The position numbers were made by a program, and so were the translations under genes. Under the pieces are notes generated by a model, which had not been told where the DNA came from, did no database searches, and saw nothing but the letters and a program-made list of their open reading frames with translations. This document shows, one piece after another, positions 8,481-17,393 of a stretch of 64,000 nucleotides of DNA. Position 1 is the first letter of the stretch. Each line of letters begins with the position of its first letter. Source of the DNA: Candidatus Electryonea clarkiae (GTDB taxonomy: Bacteria > Electryoneota > Electryoneia > Electryoneales > Electryoneaceae); assembly GCA_030765455.1 (NCBI GenBank), contig JAVCCM010000103.1, positions 62,001-126,000 on the forward strand. The letters run 5' to 3'.

Positions 8481-9896
8481 ATGGGCTTGGAAAAAATCCG
8501 GCATCATTGCGGTGTGACCGCTGTTTGGGGTGATCCAAACGCTGCAGAACTTGTTTTCCATGGACTTTATTCACTTCAACATCGCGGACAGGAATCTGCG
8601 GGGATTGTATCGACCGATGGAGATCATTTTTTCCGTCATGTTGGTATGGGAGTGCTTACACATGTCTTTGATACACCAAATAAACTTAAAGAACTTAAGG
8701 GTTTCTCAGCTATTGGGCACAACAGGTATTCAACAACCGGTTCCTCGAGTCCTTTTAATATCCAACCGCTTTTTGCAACCTTGCGCGATGGACCGATAGC
8801 CATTGGGCATAATGGAAACCTGGTCAACACGAAACCTCTGAGGGCAATGCTGCAGGATGATGGAGCAATCTTCCAAAGCAGCACAGATAGTGAAATAATC
8901 ATCCATTTAATGGCTCGTGCCCCGGAAAGCGACATGCGCGGGAAACTTCTCAGCGCAATTCAAAAGGTGCAGGGAGCATATTCAATTGTGATGTTAAGCC
9001 GCGATGCGATCTATGCCGCGAGGGATCCTCATGGCGTCAGACCGCTCTGTATTGGTGTCAAGGGAAAATCTACTGTATTTGCGTCAGAATCCTGTGCACT
9101 TGATTTGCTCGGTTATGAATATGTAAGGGATGTTTACCCCGGCGAGATTGTTATGGCGGATGATAGCGGATGGCATGGTGAACGATTCACTAAGGGTGTG
9201 ACTACTCATCACTGCATTTTTGAGCTGATCTATTTTTCCCGACCGGATAGCCGTGTGTTTAATGAATATGTTGATAAGAGCCGGCGCAAAATGGGTAAGA
9301 ACCTGGCACTCGAACATCCTGCTGATGCAGATATAGTTATTTCAGTACCAGATAGTTCGAACACTGCGGCCCTGGGGTACAGCCAAAGAAGTAAAATAAG
9401 ATTTGAGTTGGCGTTAATCAGGAATCATTATGTGGGCCGGACTTTTATTCAACCGACCAAAGCAATGAGAGAGATGGGAGTAAAATTAAAATTCAATACA
9501 GTTGGCGGAGTTCTGAAAGATAAAAAGGTAGTGATTGTTGAGGATAGTATTGTGCGGGGTACTACTTTACGTAAGCTTACTGAATTGATTCGGAACAGTG
9601 GAGCAAAAGAAGTCCATGTCCGTGTTTCAAGTCCTCCCATTCGCCATCCATGCTATTATGGAATGGATTTTCCTACCAGGACGGAACTAATAGCACATAA
9701 CCGCACTGTGGAAGAGGTGCAGGAAGAAATAAAAGTTGATTCACTCGGTTATCTATCAGTAGAGACACTGCTTGATAGTGTCAGGCGCGGCAATGGAGTG
9801 GATTATTGTACCGCCTGTTTTACCGGCAAGTATCCTATTCCAGTAAATGAGGAAGAAAGTGGTGTTGAGGGAAGTAAAATATTGTTCGAAGAATGA
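8481..9896 (+). CDS. purF: Amidophosphoribosyltransferase
   Basis: Catalyses the first committed step of purine synthesis: PRPP plus glutamine give 5-phosphoribosylamine. The ATG at 8481 (after AGAGG) begins a nine-residue propeptide ending HH before Cys10, the glutamine-amidotransferase nucleophile (CGVTAVWG). Next come HRGQES, the glutaminase domain, and the PRPP site VVIVEDSIVRGTT. Cysteines at HHCIF, HPCYYG and YCTACFTG fit the four ligands of the [4Fe-4S]-containing, Bacillus-type enzyme. An in-frame TTG at 8394 would add 29 residues and spoil the short propeptide, so I reject it. The stop overlaps the next start (ATGA), coupling the UbiA-like gene. Confidence 0.96.
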   Translation: MGLEKIRHHCGVTAVWGDPNAAELVFHGLYSLQHRGQESAGIVSTDGDHFFRHVGMGVLTHVFDTPNKLKELKGFSAIGHNRYSTTGSSSPFNIQPLFATLRDGPIAIGHNGNLVNTKPLRAMLQDDGAIFQSSTDSEIIIHLMARAPESDMRGKLLSAIQKVQGAYSIVMLSRDAIYAARDPHGVRPLCIGVKGKSTVFASESCALDLLGYEYVRDVYPGEIVMADDSGWHGERFTKGVTTHHCIFELIYFSRPDSRVFNEYVDKSRRKMGKNLALEHPADADIVISVPDSSNTAALGYSQRSKIRFELALIRNHYVGRTFIQPTKAMREMGVKLKFNTVGGVLKDKKVVIVEDSIVRGTTLRKLTELIRNSGAKEVHVRVSSPPIRHPCYYGMDFPTRTELIAHNRTVEEVQEEIKVDSLGYLSVETLLDSVRRGNGVDYCTACFTGKYPIPVNEEESGVEGSKILFEE

Positions 9897-10840
9897 GTAT
9901 TTCTTCTGATAATAAGCTACTGTTTAAATTAGCGGATTATTTTTTTGTTCTCAGACCTACTCTATGGTTTCCCGTTTGGACGATGATTCTTTGTGGAGCA
10001 GGCGGTGGGAAGTTCTTCATTCGAGAAGACTTTTATGGATTATTGACTGTATCCGGATTGACGATGCTGATGGCAGCAGTTTACTTACTAAATCAAATTC
10101 GTGATATAGAAAATGACAGGATAAACAATAAACTTTTCTTTCTATCCGATGAAATAATTACTAAGAAGAATGTATTTATCTATTTTTCTGTTCTGACCGT
10201 ATCCGGAGTATTATGCCTCATATTATCAAGTAATTGGAGTTTATCTCTTTCAGTAGCAGGAATTCTGATTGTTACAGGTGGAATGTACAATCTTGGTAAG
10301 ACAGCATTAAAAAACAGGGCGTGGGGTTCAATAATTATTACTGCCCTGGGTGGTGCAGGATTATTAGTAATCGGCTGGTTCCTTGCTGTACGCGGATTCC
10401 CCCTGGACTGGTTGGAACTTGGAGCATATACTTGTGCATTTACTGCTACGGGGCTGATGACCATGATTCCGGACAGGAAAGGTGATGAATTAACCGGAAA
10501 AATAACATTTAGTGTCAAATATGGGAAACTGTTAACAGCACGTGTGGGATCGATACTCTGTATGTCCGCAGTTGTTATTGCGATTATTCAGGAAATACAA
10601 CCTTTAATCATAGCTGCTTCATGCAGTCTGCCATTTTTTTTCTGGGCATCGGTGGTAGCTGATAACAGGGCGGTCAACCTTGCAGTCAAAATTTCGATTT
10701 TCGCACTTTCCGTAGCAATTGCCGTTTTGAATTATCCACTTTACCTTATCGCGATGATTATTTACTTTCCTGTAGCAAGAATTTACTATAAGAAGAGATT
10801 CAAAATTACGTATCCATCATTTACATTGAATAATTATTAA
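9893..10840 (+). CDS. UbiA-family prenyltransferase
   Basis: Polytopic membrane protein (about nine segments, 315 aa) with both aspartate-rich motifs of UbiA enzymes: NQIRDIENDRINNK (NxxxDxxxD, residues about 66-79) and PDRKGDELTGK around residue 185. These bind the prenyl diphosphate through magnesium. Family members make menaquinone or ubiquinone precursors, heme O, chlorophyll or archaeal-type ether lipids; the retained FSVKYG after the second motif resembles the homogentisate/chlorophyll/DGGGP-synthase side, but substrate cannot be fixed. The start overlaps the purF stop, so it is coupled to purF, with no obvious pathway link. Confidence 0.85.
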   Translation: MSISSDNKLLFKLADYFFVLRPTLWFPVWTMILCGAGGGKFFIREDFYGLLTVSGLTMLMAAVYLLNQIRDIENDRINNKLFFLSDEIITKKNVFIYFSVLTVSGVLCLILSSNWSLSLSVAGILIVTGGMYNLGKTALKNRAWGSIIITALGGAGLLVIGWFLAVRGFPLDWLELGAYTCAFTATGLMTMIPDRKGDELTGKITFSVKYGKLLTARVGSILCMSAVVIAIIQEIQPLIIAASCSLPFFFWASVVADNRAVNLAVKISIFALSVAIAVLNYPLYLIAMIIYFPVARIYYKKRFKITYPSFTLNNY

Positions 10841-10875
10841 TCTTCAAACGAACAGTCACCTAAGAAAAGACAAAC

Positions 10876-12294
10876 ATGAGTTTAAGTTTTTATAATACTT
10901 ATACAAGAAAAAAAGAAGAATTCATTCCTGTAGAACCTGGAGTGGTTCGGATATATAATTGCGGTCCGACAGTATATGATTTTGCTCATATTGGGAATTT
11001 TCGAGCCAACATTTTTGCAGATCTTCTTCGACGTTGGCTTGGAGTCCGGGGATATCAGGTTCATCAAATTATGAATATTACTGACGTTGATGATAAAACC
11101 ATCCGCCGTTCGCGTGAAGAAAATATTTCTCTTCATGAATATACTCAAAAATATAGCGAATCATTTTTCAGTGACCTGAATATTATGAATATCCTTAGAG
11201 CTGATAAGTATCCGGCAGCTACTGAACATGTCAATGAAATGATTGATCTTATTAAAATTCTATTGGAAAAAAACCATGCGTATCGTGCAGAAGACGGTTC
11301 AATATATTTTAAGGTTGCTTCCTTTCCTGATTATGGTAACTTATCAGGGAAACGGCTCGAAGATTTGAGAATCGGTGAACGCGTGAGCAGTGATGAATAT
11401 GAAACAAAAGACGATGTCAAGGATTTCGCCCTGTGGAAAGCCTGGGCTGAGGCAGATGGTGACGTTTTCTGGGATACAGATTTAGGAAAAGGACGTCCGG
11501 GATGGCATATAGAATGTTCTGCGATGTCAATGAAATATCTTGGTGAAACTTTCGATATTCATACCGGTGGAGTCGATAATATTTTCCCGCATCATGAGAA
11601 TGAGATTGCTCAAAGTCTTTGTGCTGTTGACGGTGAATTTGCTAAGCTCTGGATGCATTGCGAATATCTTCTCGTTGACAATAAAAAGATGAGTAAATCA
11701 CTCGGTAATTACTATACAATAAGCGATTTGTTAGACAAAGGATTTCGTCCTCGTGAGATACGGTATGTACTTGCAGCTACTCATTACCGGAGTCAATTGA
11801 ATTTTACTTTAAAGGGACTTGAAGCGGCACAGAAATCCCTGGCACGAATAGATGAATTTAGAGACAGTTGGCAATACTGGAAAGCCGGTGAATCATCGAA
11901 GGAAACAGGATCGATTGTTGACAGTGCTTGCAATGCATTTGAAAATGCAATGGACGATGATCTGAATGTCAGCAAAGCGCTTGCTTCTGTATTCAATCTT
12001 ATACGGCAAATAAATTCTCTTGCGACTGAGAGAGAACTGACTACAGATGATGCTCGAATCCTCCGAAGAACATGGGAAAAATGGGATGAGGCATTAGGTT
12101 TTATTCTTCCTTTCGGGGAAGATGAAGGCGAGGAGGATATTGACACAGCATGGATAGAAGAAAGGATAGCTGCACGTAATGCCGCGCGTGAAAATAAAGA
12201 TTGGAATACTGCCGATATTATCAGGGACGAACTTGCAGCTACAGGCATTATTATTCGGGATAATCCACAGGGTACTACCTGGAAGAAGGAGTAA
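10876..12294 (+). CDS. cysS: Cysteinyl-tRNA synthetase
   Basis: Class-I synthetase that charges tRNA-Cys. Visible: NCGPTVYD with the first zinc cysteine, FAHIGNFRAN (HIGH-like), ITDVDDKT, GWHIECSAMS (second zinc cysteine), HHENEIAQS (zinc His and Glu), KKMSKSLGN (KMSKS loop), then a DALR-type helical domain with AARENKDWNTADIIRDEL near the end. Length (472 aa) is typical. Starts with ATG about 35 bases after the UbiA-like gene; the upstream sequence AAGAAAAGACAAAC is a weak ribosome site. Confidence 0.97.
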   Translation: MSLSFYNTYTRKKEEFIPVEPGVVRIYNCGPTVYDFAHIGNFRANIFADLLRRWLGVRGYQVHQIMNITDVDDKTIRRSREENISLHEYTQKYSESFFSDLNIMNILRADKYPAATEHVNEMIDLIKILLEKNHAYRAEDGSIYFKVASFPDYGNLSGKRLEDLRIGERVSSDEYETKDDVKDFALWKAWAEADGDVFWDTDLGKGRPGWHIECSAMSMKYLGETFDIHTGGVDNIFPHHENEIAQSLCAVDGEFAKLWMHCEYLLVDNKKMSKSLGNYYTISDLLDKGFRPREIRYVLAATHYRSQLNFTLKGLEAAQKSLARIDEFRDSWQYWKAGESSKETGSIVDSACNAFENAMDDDLNVSKALASVFNLIRQINSLATERELTTDDARILRRTWEKWDEALGFILPFGEDEGEEDIDTAWIEERIAARNAARENKDWNTADIIRDELAATGIIIRDNPQGTTWKKE

Positions 12295-12331
12295 CCAGCG
12301 CCTGATTTGAAACTTTCAACTAATTAACAAT

Positions 12332-13225
12332 ATGAATGCTATGAAGAATCTCCTTGTGGGCAAACAATTAATAATTATCGAGTTCCTGCTACTTCTCTTT
12401 GCTGCAATCACATTCTCCGTCTCTGCGACTCCTTCAGCTACGCAACAAACAGGTAACCGATCTCAAGACAAATTCTCTTCTAATCCGGCTGATTTCCCTT
12501 TCGGAGTGGGTGAACGTCTTCGTTTCCACATGGATTTCAGTTTAGTTCGTGCCGGTTACAGCGAAATGAGTATTATTGGGATTGATTCCACCTGTAGTGA
12601 ACCCGCCTGGCATTTTCGCAGCCGGGTAAAGAGCACAAAAGGGGTCGACCTGGTTTACAAAGTCCGGGATGTGGTGGAATCCTGGTTCGATCTCGAGAAG
12701 CTATATTCACATCGATACGAGCGAAGAATACGCGAAGGCACTTACAAAAGCCGGAAATTCTTTGATTATGATCATCAGAGCGGATGGGTTTCCATATCAA
12801 ACGAAAATGGTCCCAAGGGACTTACTCCATTCGAACCTTTCAGTCATAATATTATCTCAGCACTCTACTGGGTTAGATGCCAACCACTTGAAGAGGGTAA
12901 GGACCTTCATGTGCCGTTGCATGATCTGAACAAACAATACCCTATTACAATAAAGGTTTATGGCTTAGAAAACATCAAAGTCCCCGCCGGGGAATTCAAG
13001 TGCTGGAAGGTTGAGCCTGTCCTGGAGTCTGAGGGGATGTTCAGGAAATCGGGTCGGCTCTGGGTATGGTTATCCGATGATGAAAACCGTATCCCGGTAT
13101 TAATGAAAAGTGAGATTCCTGTAGGTTCTATTATGGGCAGGTTGGTTGAATACAGGCTTGGTAAACCTTATACGCCGGGGATAGCAGCGCCTGAAGATTC
13201 CAGTGATGATAAATGGGATTGGTGA
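12332..13225 (+). CDS. Exported DUF3108-like protein
   Basis: 297 aa with an N-terminal hydrophobic signal (residues about 5-32, cleavage likely after SVSA) and a beta-rich body matching DUF3108: FPFGVGERLRFHMDFSLVRAG at the start, WFDLEKLYSHRYERRI in the middle and VWLSDDENRIPVLMKS towards the end. Proteins of this family are periplasmic or outer-membrane associated and have no settled function; they resemble LolA/LolB-like beta folds. A second ATG at 12341 is possible. Lies downstream of cysS and upstream of another exported beta-rich protein. Confidence 0.8.
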   Translation: MNAMKNLLVGKQLIIIEFLLLLFAAITFSVSATPSATQQTGNRSQDKFSSNPADFPFGVGERLRFHMDFSLVRAGYSEMSIIGIDSTCSEPAWHFRSRVKSTKGVDLVYKVRDVVESWFDLEKLYSHRYERRIREGTYKSRKFFDYDHQSGWVSISNENGPKGLTPFEPFSHNIISALYWVRCQPLEEGKDLHVPLHDLNKQYPITIKVYGLENIKVPAGEFKCWKVEPVLESEGMFRKSGRLWVWLSDDENRIPVLMKSEIPVGSIMGRLVEYRLGKPYTPGIAAPEDSSDDKWDW

Positions 13226-13466
13226 ATATTCCGGATGAAAGTGTATAGGGAAACTAATTTCTTGTCTGACTCATTAATTTTGAATTGTTATATCTTCCAC
13301 AGAGCAAATTGATGATTCAGTTGTGCTGTGTCTGTAGAATCCACGAGGTTACCATGCAAATCATATTTCAGCAGAGTTAAGACATATTCAGAGTAACTTT
13401 AGGCGGTTTTCAACCGTCAAACGTCAAGAGCCGGGAACAATTTGCCCTTGAAAGGGGGATGGAGAC

Positions 13467-14333
13467 ATGTTTTATAACATAACAACTGAATTGAAATTCG
13501 CGTTTGTTGCCTTGTTAGGAATTTGCTTTCTTAGCAGCACGCTTGAAGCCAGGGACTATCAGAGTAAGAAACTGATAGAAGAATTGGGTTCTGTAAAATC
13601 AGCAGAAATTCAAATAGAACTTGGATTAGCGGAAGTGGATATCAAACCGGGCGTTTCCAACCAACTTATTTCGCTGGATGCATACTATGATTTGGATTAT
13701 GTTGACCCTGTGTTGGAAGTAGAACGAGACGGGGATCATGCCTACATCTTGATCAAAACCAATGATCTGAAAAAATTTAAAAACAGAAATAATTCCGAAG
13801 ACAAATACAGTATAAAACTAAGCCCGTCGCCAGAGTTGAACTTGATGCTGGAAATAGGATTAGGTGATAATGAGCTTGACTTGAGCAACCTGAAGATTAA
13901 GAGGCTGTCGGTAGAAGCAGGTTTATCGGGAACGTCACTGGTCGTCGAAAATCCAAACCAAGTCCGAGCCGACAGAATCACAATAGAATCCGGATTGGGC
14001 GAGTTCAGTTCGGATCACCTGGGATTTTTACGTTTTGACAGATTTGATTTTTCTGGTGGTCTTGGATCAGCAGAAGTTGATTTAAGGGGTTTTGAAGGTG
14101 AAGCGGATGTTAACCTCGAGGTGGGATTGGGCAGTATAGAGCTGATTCTCCCTCGTAATGTGGGGGTGCGTCTCGATTACGAAGAGTCATTCCTCTCCAG
14201 TGTCGATTTTGAAGATTTCGAAAAAGTTGGCAAGGGACGCTATGAAAGCGAGGGTTATGATCAGAAACAACATCATCTATATATTGATCTTAGCGTCGGA
14301 TTAGGCAGCGCAGATATCCGGTGGAAGAACTAA
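13467..14333 (+). CDS. Exported beta-solenoid (toast-rack-like) protein
   Basis: Signal peptide (cleavage near TLEA, residue 28) followed by a repetitive beta-strand protein: short strands punctuated by GLG/GLAE/GLGD/GLSG/GLGE/GLGS turns, as in toast-rack or DUF4097-type adhesin folds. The last turn reads VGLGSADIRWKN. The repeats suggest a right-handed beta helix of eight or more rungs. It has a good ribosome site (GGAG, three bases before ATG) and its own 240-base upstream region. Such proteins often sit beside membrane-stress genes; nothing here fixes a role. Confidence 0.7.
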   Translation: MFYNITTELKFAFVALLGICFLSSTLEARDYQSKKLIEELGSVKSAEIQIELGLAEVDIKPGVSNQLISLDAYYDLDYVDPVLEVERDGDHAYILIKTNDLKKFKNRNNSEDKYSIKLSPSPELNLMLEIGLGDNELDLSNLKIKRLSVEAGLSGTSLVVENPNQVRADRITIESGLGEFSSDHLGFLRFDRFDFSGGLGSAEVDLRGFEGEADVNLEVGLGSIELILPRNVGVRLDYEESFLSSVDFEDFEKVGKGRYESEGYDQKQHHLYIDLSVGLGSADIRWKN

Positions 14334-14724
14334 TTATTAGTTTCACAAGGTGTCTCCGAAAGAGTTCGGTATGTTTAACTTTACTTGATCTGAGGAATGT
14401 GACAGCTTATTTTTCAAGTGCCATCAGGCAGGAACAGGAACGTAATTGGCCCCCCACTTTTGCTTTTCTGTGAATTAGTCTGGTGGCGTTTTTTTGTCTT
14501 CTCACGTTTTGAATATTGAGATGAATTGATTTGGGAAATACAAAAATTTTCAATCTCTTTGTCATTGATTACATAGAAAACACAGAATTTGATCAGACTG
14601 TTTTTCTATATTCCAAACTTCACACCTTTATCCTCATTAATTTACTTGAAAGTTTGATATCAACGGTTGTTCCTATTGAATTGCTGAAGTATTTTCCAAA
14701 ATGATTTGAACTTGAGAGTGAAAA
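14334..14724. other. Intergenic region without recognised feature
   Basis: About 390 AT-rich bases between the beta-solenoid gene and the LOG-like gene. I see no conserved reading frame, tRNA or clear terminator; a run of seven T at about 14490 is not preceded by a stable stem. Confidence 0.5.
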
Positions 14725-15264
14725 ATGTGTAATAGAATTGCAGTTTTCGGGGGAGGAGACTGGAAGGAGAATTCATCAGAATGGGATCTGGGTGTTGACG
14801 TTGGTGGGCTTCTCGCTGAAAACAATATATTAGCCGTTACAGGTGGCTATAGTGGAGCTATGGAAGCGGTGTGCAAAGGGGCATTTCAGTCACAAGGAAA
14901 AACTTTTGCATATTTACACATCAATCCGGAAATTTCACCTCCCAACCAATATGTGCAGCAATATGAAATGACAAGTGACTATTTAGACCGGCTTGCATGT
15001 CTCCTGCGGATTCCAACTGCTATCGGTCTTCCGGGTTCAAGCGGTACATTTGCAGAGGTTGCAATTTCAATTGCAATGCTGAATAGGCATCCCGGTCGTA
15101 AATTGGCACTGTACAAACCATTCTGGCAATCTTTTACCACAAATAATATCGGCGATACAGATAAATCGATGTGGAATAATGCCGCAATATTCTGGTTTCA
15201 GCACATTGATGATCTTGAGGGTTGGATCAATTCGATCAAAGTGACAGATGAGAATTATGGATAA
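14725..15264 (+). CDS. LOG/TIGR00725-like Rossmann-fold protein
   Basis: 179-aa cytosolic protein with the nucleotide-binding turns of the lysine-decarboxylase-like (LOG) superfamily: IAVFGGG at the N-terminus, TGGYSGAMEAV (residues about 43-53) and LPGSSGTFAEVA (about 98-109), the last corresponding to PGGxGTxxE. LOG proteins are cytokinin-activating phosphoribohydrolases; TIGR00725-type relatives are uncharacterised and often near molybdenum or nucleotide genes. The replacement of the second glycine (PGS) makes nucleotide hydrolysis less certain. Overlaps the next gene by 8 to 17 bases depending on that gene's start. Confidence 0.78.
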   Translation: MCNRIAVFGGGDWKENSSEWDLGVDVGGLLAENNILAVTGGYSGAMEAVCKGAFQSQGKTFAYLHINPEISPPNQYVQQYEMTSDYLDRLACLLRIPTAIGLPGSSGTFAEVAISIAMLNRHPGRKLALYKPFWQSFTTNNIGDTDKSMWNNAAIFWFQHIDDLEGWINSIKVTDENYG

Positions 15265-16168
15265 AAGTAAAACAAAATCATACATTCCGCAGATTATTTT
15301 TATAATCTCATTATTTATAATGCTTGTTTTCACAGGATGTTTCAAGTCTGAAAAACCGGGTTTGTTCTTTCTGGTCACCGGGAATGCCAACGGCTTAATT
15401 GATCCATGCGATTGTGAAGAAGGTCCTATGGGAGGGCTTGCAAAACGAGCTGCGCTTTTCCAGAAACTTGATCCTGATGGCGTAGCTGTAAGAATTGAAA
15501 CTGGGGGAACGATAGACGAATTCACTGATCAAAAGAGGTTTGACTCAATTGTCAGGGCTTTAAGGAAGATGAATTACTCTGTTGCTTTGTTTAGCAATTT
15601 AGACACAAACCTGTATGAATTTGCCAGGGAGGCAGGGGATTCTGTGTGGCTATCAACAACTGGAACCGCAAAATCCCTTCGATCTGTCTCGGAAGTTATA
15701 GATTTAAACATATTCACGCTCACCAGGAACGAAGTAGATTATTTTACCTCATTGATCAACAATCCTGATGATCAAAAGTCGGAGCAGTTATTTGAAATAC
15801 GCTTTCAATCGAAATGGGATAAATGGAGCCGAGAGAAGAACCTCAGGAGTTCACAAAATCCGGTGTTAAACATCTGGATAACCTATATTGAAGATGAACT
15901 TCTAAATCAATTCTTGAAGCAGGTTCCTGTCGATGAAAAACCTCATTTTGTTCTTGCAGGTGGTTGTGATTGGACTGTTCCTGTCCCTGATACACTGGCA
16001 GGGATTCCAGTATTTAGACCCGGTGTAGATGGAATGGATATGCTTGAAGTTCGAGTATCGTTATTAAATAATGATGGCTGGGAAATCATTCCTACATGGC
16101 ATGAAATAGGAGTCGATATTCCTGAAGACCCGGGAATAAAATTGATATTGGATTCTTCACTTGAATGA
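15257..16168 (+). CDS. Lipoprotein with metallophosphoesterase-like N-terminus
   Basis: A hydrophobic signal ending MLVFTGC gives a lipobox, so the protein should be membrane-anchored. Just after it comes GNANGLIDPCDCEEGPMGGL, like the N-terminal block (PC.C...GGLARRA) of some 5'-nucleotidase/UshA-type phosphoesterases in which cysteines replace metal ligands. The usual DxHG and GNHD motifs are absent over the remaining 240 residues, so catalysis is unlikely or different. I place the start at ATG 15257 (MDKSKT); ATG 15248 adds three residues. Both overlap the LOG-like gene, so the two genes are translationally linked. Confidence 0.6.
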   Translation: MDKSKTKSYIPQIIFIISLFIMLVFTGCFKSEKPGLFFLVTGNANGLIDPCDCEEGPMGGLAKRAALFQKLDPDGVAVRIETGGTIDEFTDQKRFDSIVRALRKMNYSVALFSNLDTNLYEFAREAGDSVWLSTTGTAKSLRSVSEVIDLNIFTLTRNEVDYFTSLINNPDDQKSEQLFEIRFQSKWDKWSREKNLRSSQNPVLNIWITYIEDELLNQFLKQVPVDEKPHFVLAGGCDWTVPVPDTLAGIPVFRPGVDGMDMLEVRVSLLNNDGWEIIPTWHEIGVDIPEDPGIKLILDSSLE

Positions 16169-16178
16169 AACCATAATA

Positions 16179-16305
16179 TTTCAAGCAAAGACACAAAGGA
16201 GCAGAGAACGCAAAAAATAATTATCAGATCAAAATTAGAGGTTTAATAATTTCTAATTCATAATTCCTAATTCTTTATTGATTTTCATATCCTTATATCC
16301 TGTGA
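16179..16305. repeat. Dispersed repeat, copy 1 (inverted relative to copy at 22391)
   Basis: About 127 bases whose reverse complement matches 22391-22517 with roughly six mismatches and no gap by eye. It contains the phrase 'acacaaaggagcagagaacgc' followed by AT-rich sequence and 'taattcctaattc'. Shorter relatives of the two halves occur near 3170, 23520, 23600, 29090 and 33140. Confidence 0.85.
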
Positions 16306-16340
16306 ATAAACTGTTTTAAATGTAATGCAGAAAGAGAGTT

Positions 16341-17393
16341 ATGGTGGGCAAGCTAAAAAAATTGAAATTGATACTTTACACTGTTGTAAGTATTCTAATA
16401 ATAATTGTTGTGATAGCAGGGATTTATTTCATAGGTGAAAGAGGCGATTCAAGCAAAGCTGGAACAGTACTTGTAACAATTCCCCAGGGAACATCCGCAT
16501 GGGGAGTCGCCAAAATATTGAAATCTATCGATATGATTAAAGATAAGCGCCGTTTTGTTTATCACTTGAAAGCAAAAAACATGACCAATAAACTGCGAGC
16601 CGGTACCTACGAGCTGCCTTATTCCGCTTCAATGGCATCTATCGTCTCAATACTCGCAAAAGGTCGGGAAGCAATGGTCAATGTCACAATTCCTGAGGGA
16701 TGGAATGTGCGTGAGATTGCCTCGCTGTTGCAGGAAAAAAGAGTATGTGACAGCATTTCATTCATACAAGCTGTGAACGATAAGAATTTAATCGGTGAAA
16801 TCAATCTTGGTAAAAAATCATTGGAAGGATATCTTTTTCCGGATACTTATTCCTTTAACTATTCTCAAAACGCAGGCGAAATTGTAAAAATAATGACGAG
16901 TGGTTTTAGAGATCGAGTTGGCATAGAGTGGCTGAAAAGTGCAAAGCAAAATCAGCTTGGTATTCATGGTTTAGTCACATTGGCAAGCATTGTCCAGGGA
17001 GAATTTCAGATCGCCGAAGAGGCGCCTGATATTGCCGCACTTTACCTGAACCGTTTGAGTATAAACATGAAATTACAGGCTGATCCGACAATTCAGTATA
17101 TACTTCCGGATGCTCCCAGGCATGTATTATTCAGAGATCTCAAGATCGACTCACCATACAATACTTATAAATACAAAGGTTTGCCTCCTGGTCCAATTGG
17201 GAATCCGGGGCTTACGGCTTTAAAAGCTGTTCTTGATCCACCGGATAAGCCCTGGTTGTTTATGGTTGCACGGGGAGATGGTGGACATGCATTTACGACA
17301 AACGGCAAAGATCATTACCGGGAGAAAGCAAAATTTGATAAGGTTCGTGAACGAGTGGCACGTGAAAAACGTCAACATTCAGGTGGTCAATGA
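16341..17393 (+). CDS. mltG: Endolytic murein transglycosylase
   Basis: Inner-membrane enzyme that cuts nascent peptidoglycan strands and terminates their elongation. One transmembrane segment (residues about 9-30), a LysM-like region (VTIPQGTSAWGVAKIL), then the YceG catalytic domain: EGWNVREIASLL, LEGYLFPDTYSF, LASIVQGEF and YNTYKYKGLPPGPIGNPG. The catalytic Glu should be Glu221 (in QGEF), which aligns with E. coli Glu218; the preceding acidic position is Gln here. The stop overlaps the pcrA start (ATGA). 350 aa is normal. Confidence 0.94.
   Translation: MVGKLKKLKLILYTVVSILIIIVVIAGIYFIGERGDSSKAGTVLVTIPQGTSAWGVAKILKSIDMIKDKRRFVYHLKAKNMTNKLRAGTYELPYSASMASIVSILAKGREAMVNVTIPEGWNVREIASLLQEKRVCDSISFIQAVNDKNLIGEINLGKKSLEGYLFPDTYSFNYSQNAGEIVKIMTSGFRDRVGIEWLKSAKQNQLGIHGLVTLASIVQGEFQIAEEAPDIAALYLNRLSINMKLQADPTIQYILPDAPRHVLFRDLKIDSPYNTYKYKGLPPGPIGNPGLTALKAVLDPPDKPWLFMVARGDGGHAFTTNGKDHYREKAKFDKVRERVAREKRQHSGGQ

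Noticed and set aside
11793..12248. 151-codon Ser-rich frame opposite cysS
   Set aside because: Shadow of the cysS C-terminal region; composition is that of antisense DNA.
15067..15525. 152-codon minus-strand frame across two plus-strand genes
   Set aside because: Both genes on the plus strand have family motifs and a lipobox; the antisense frame has none.
16341..17393. Catalytically dead MltG because of Gln in LASIVQGEF
   Set aside because: The Gln replaces the first of two acidic positions; the Glu that aligns with E. coli Glu218 is kept.
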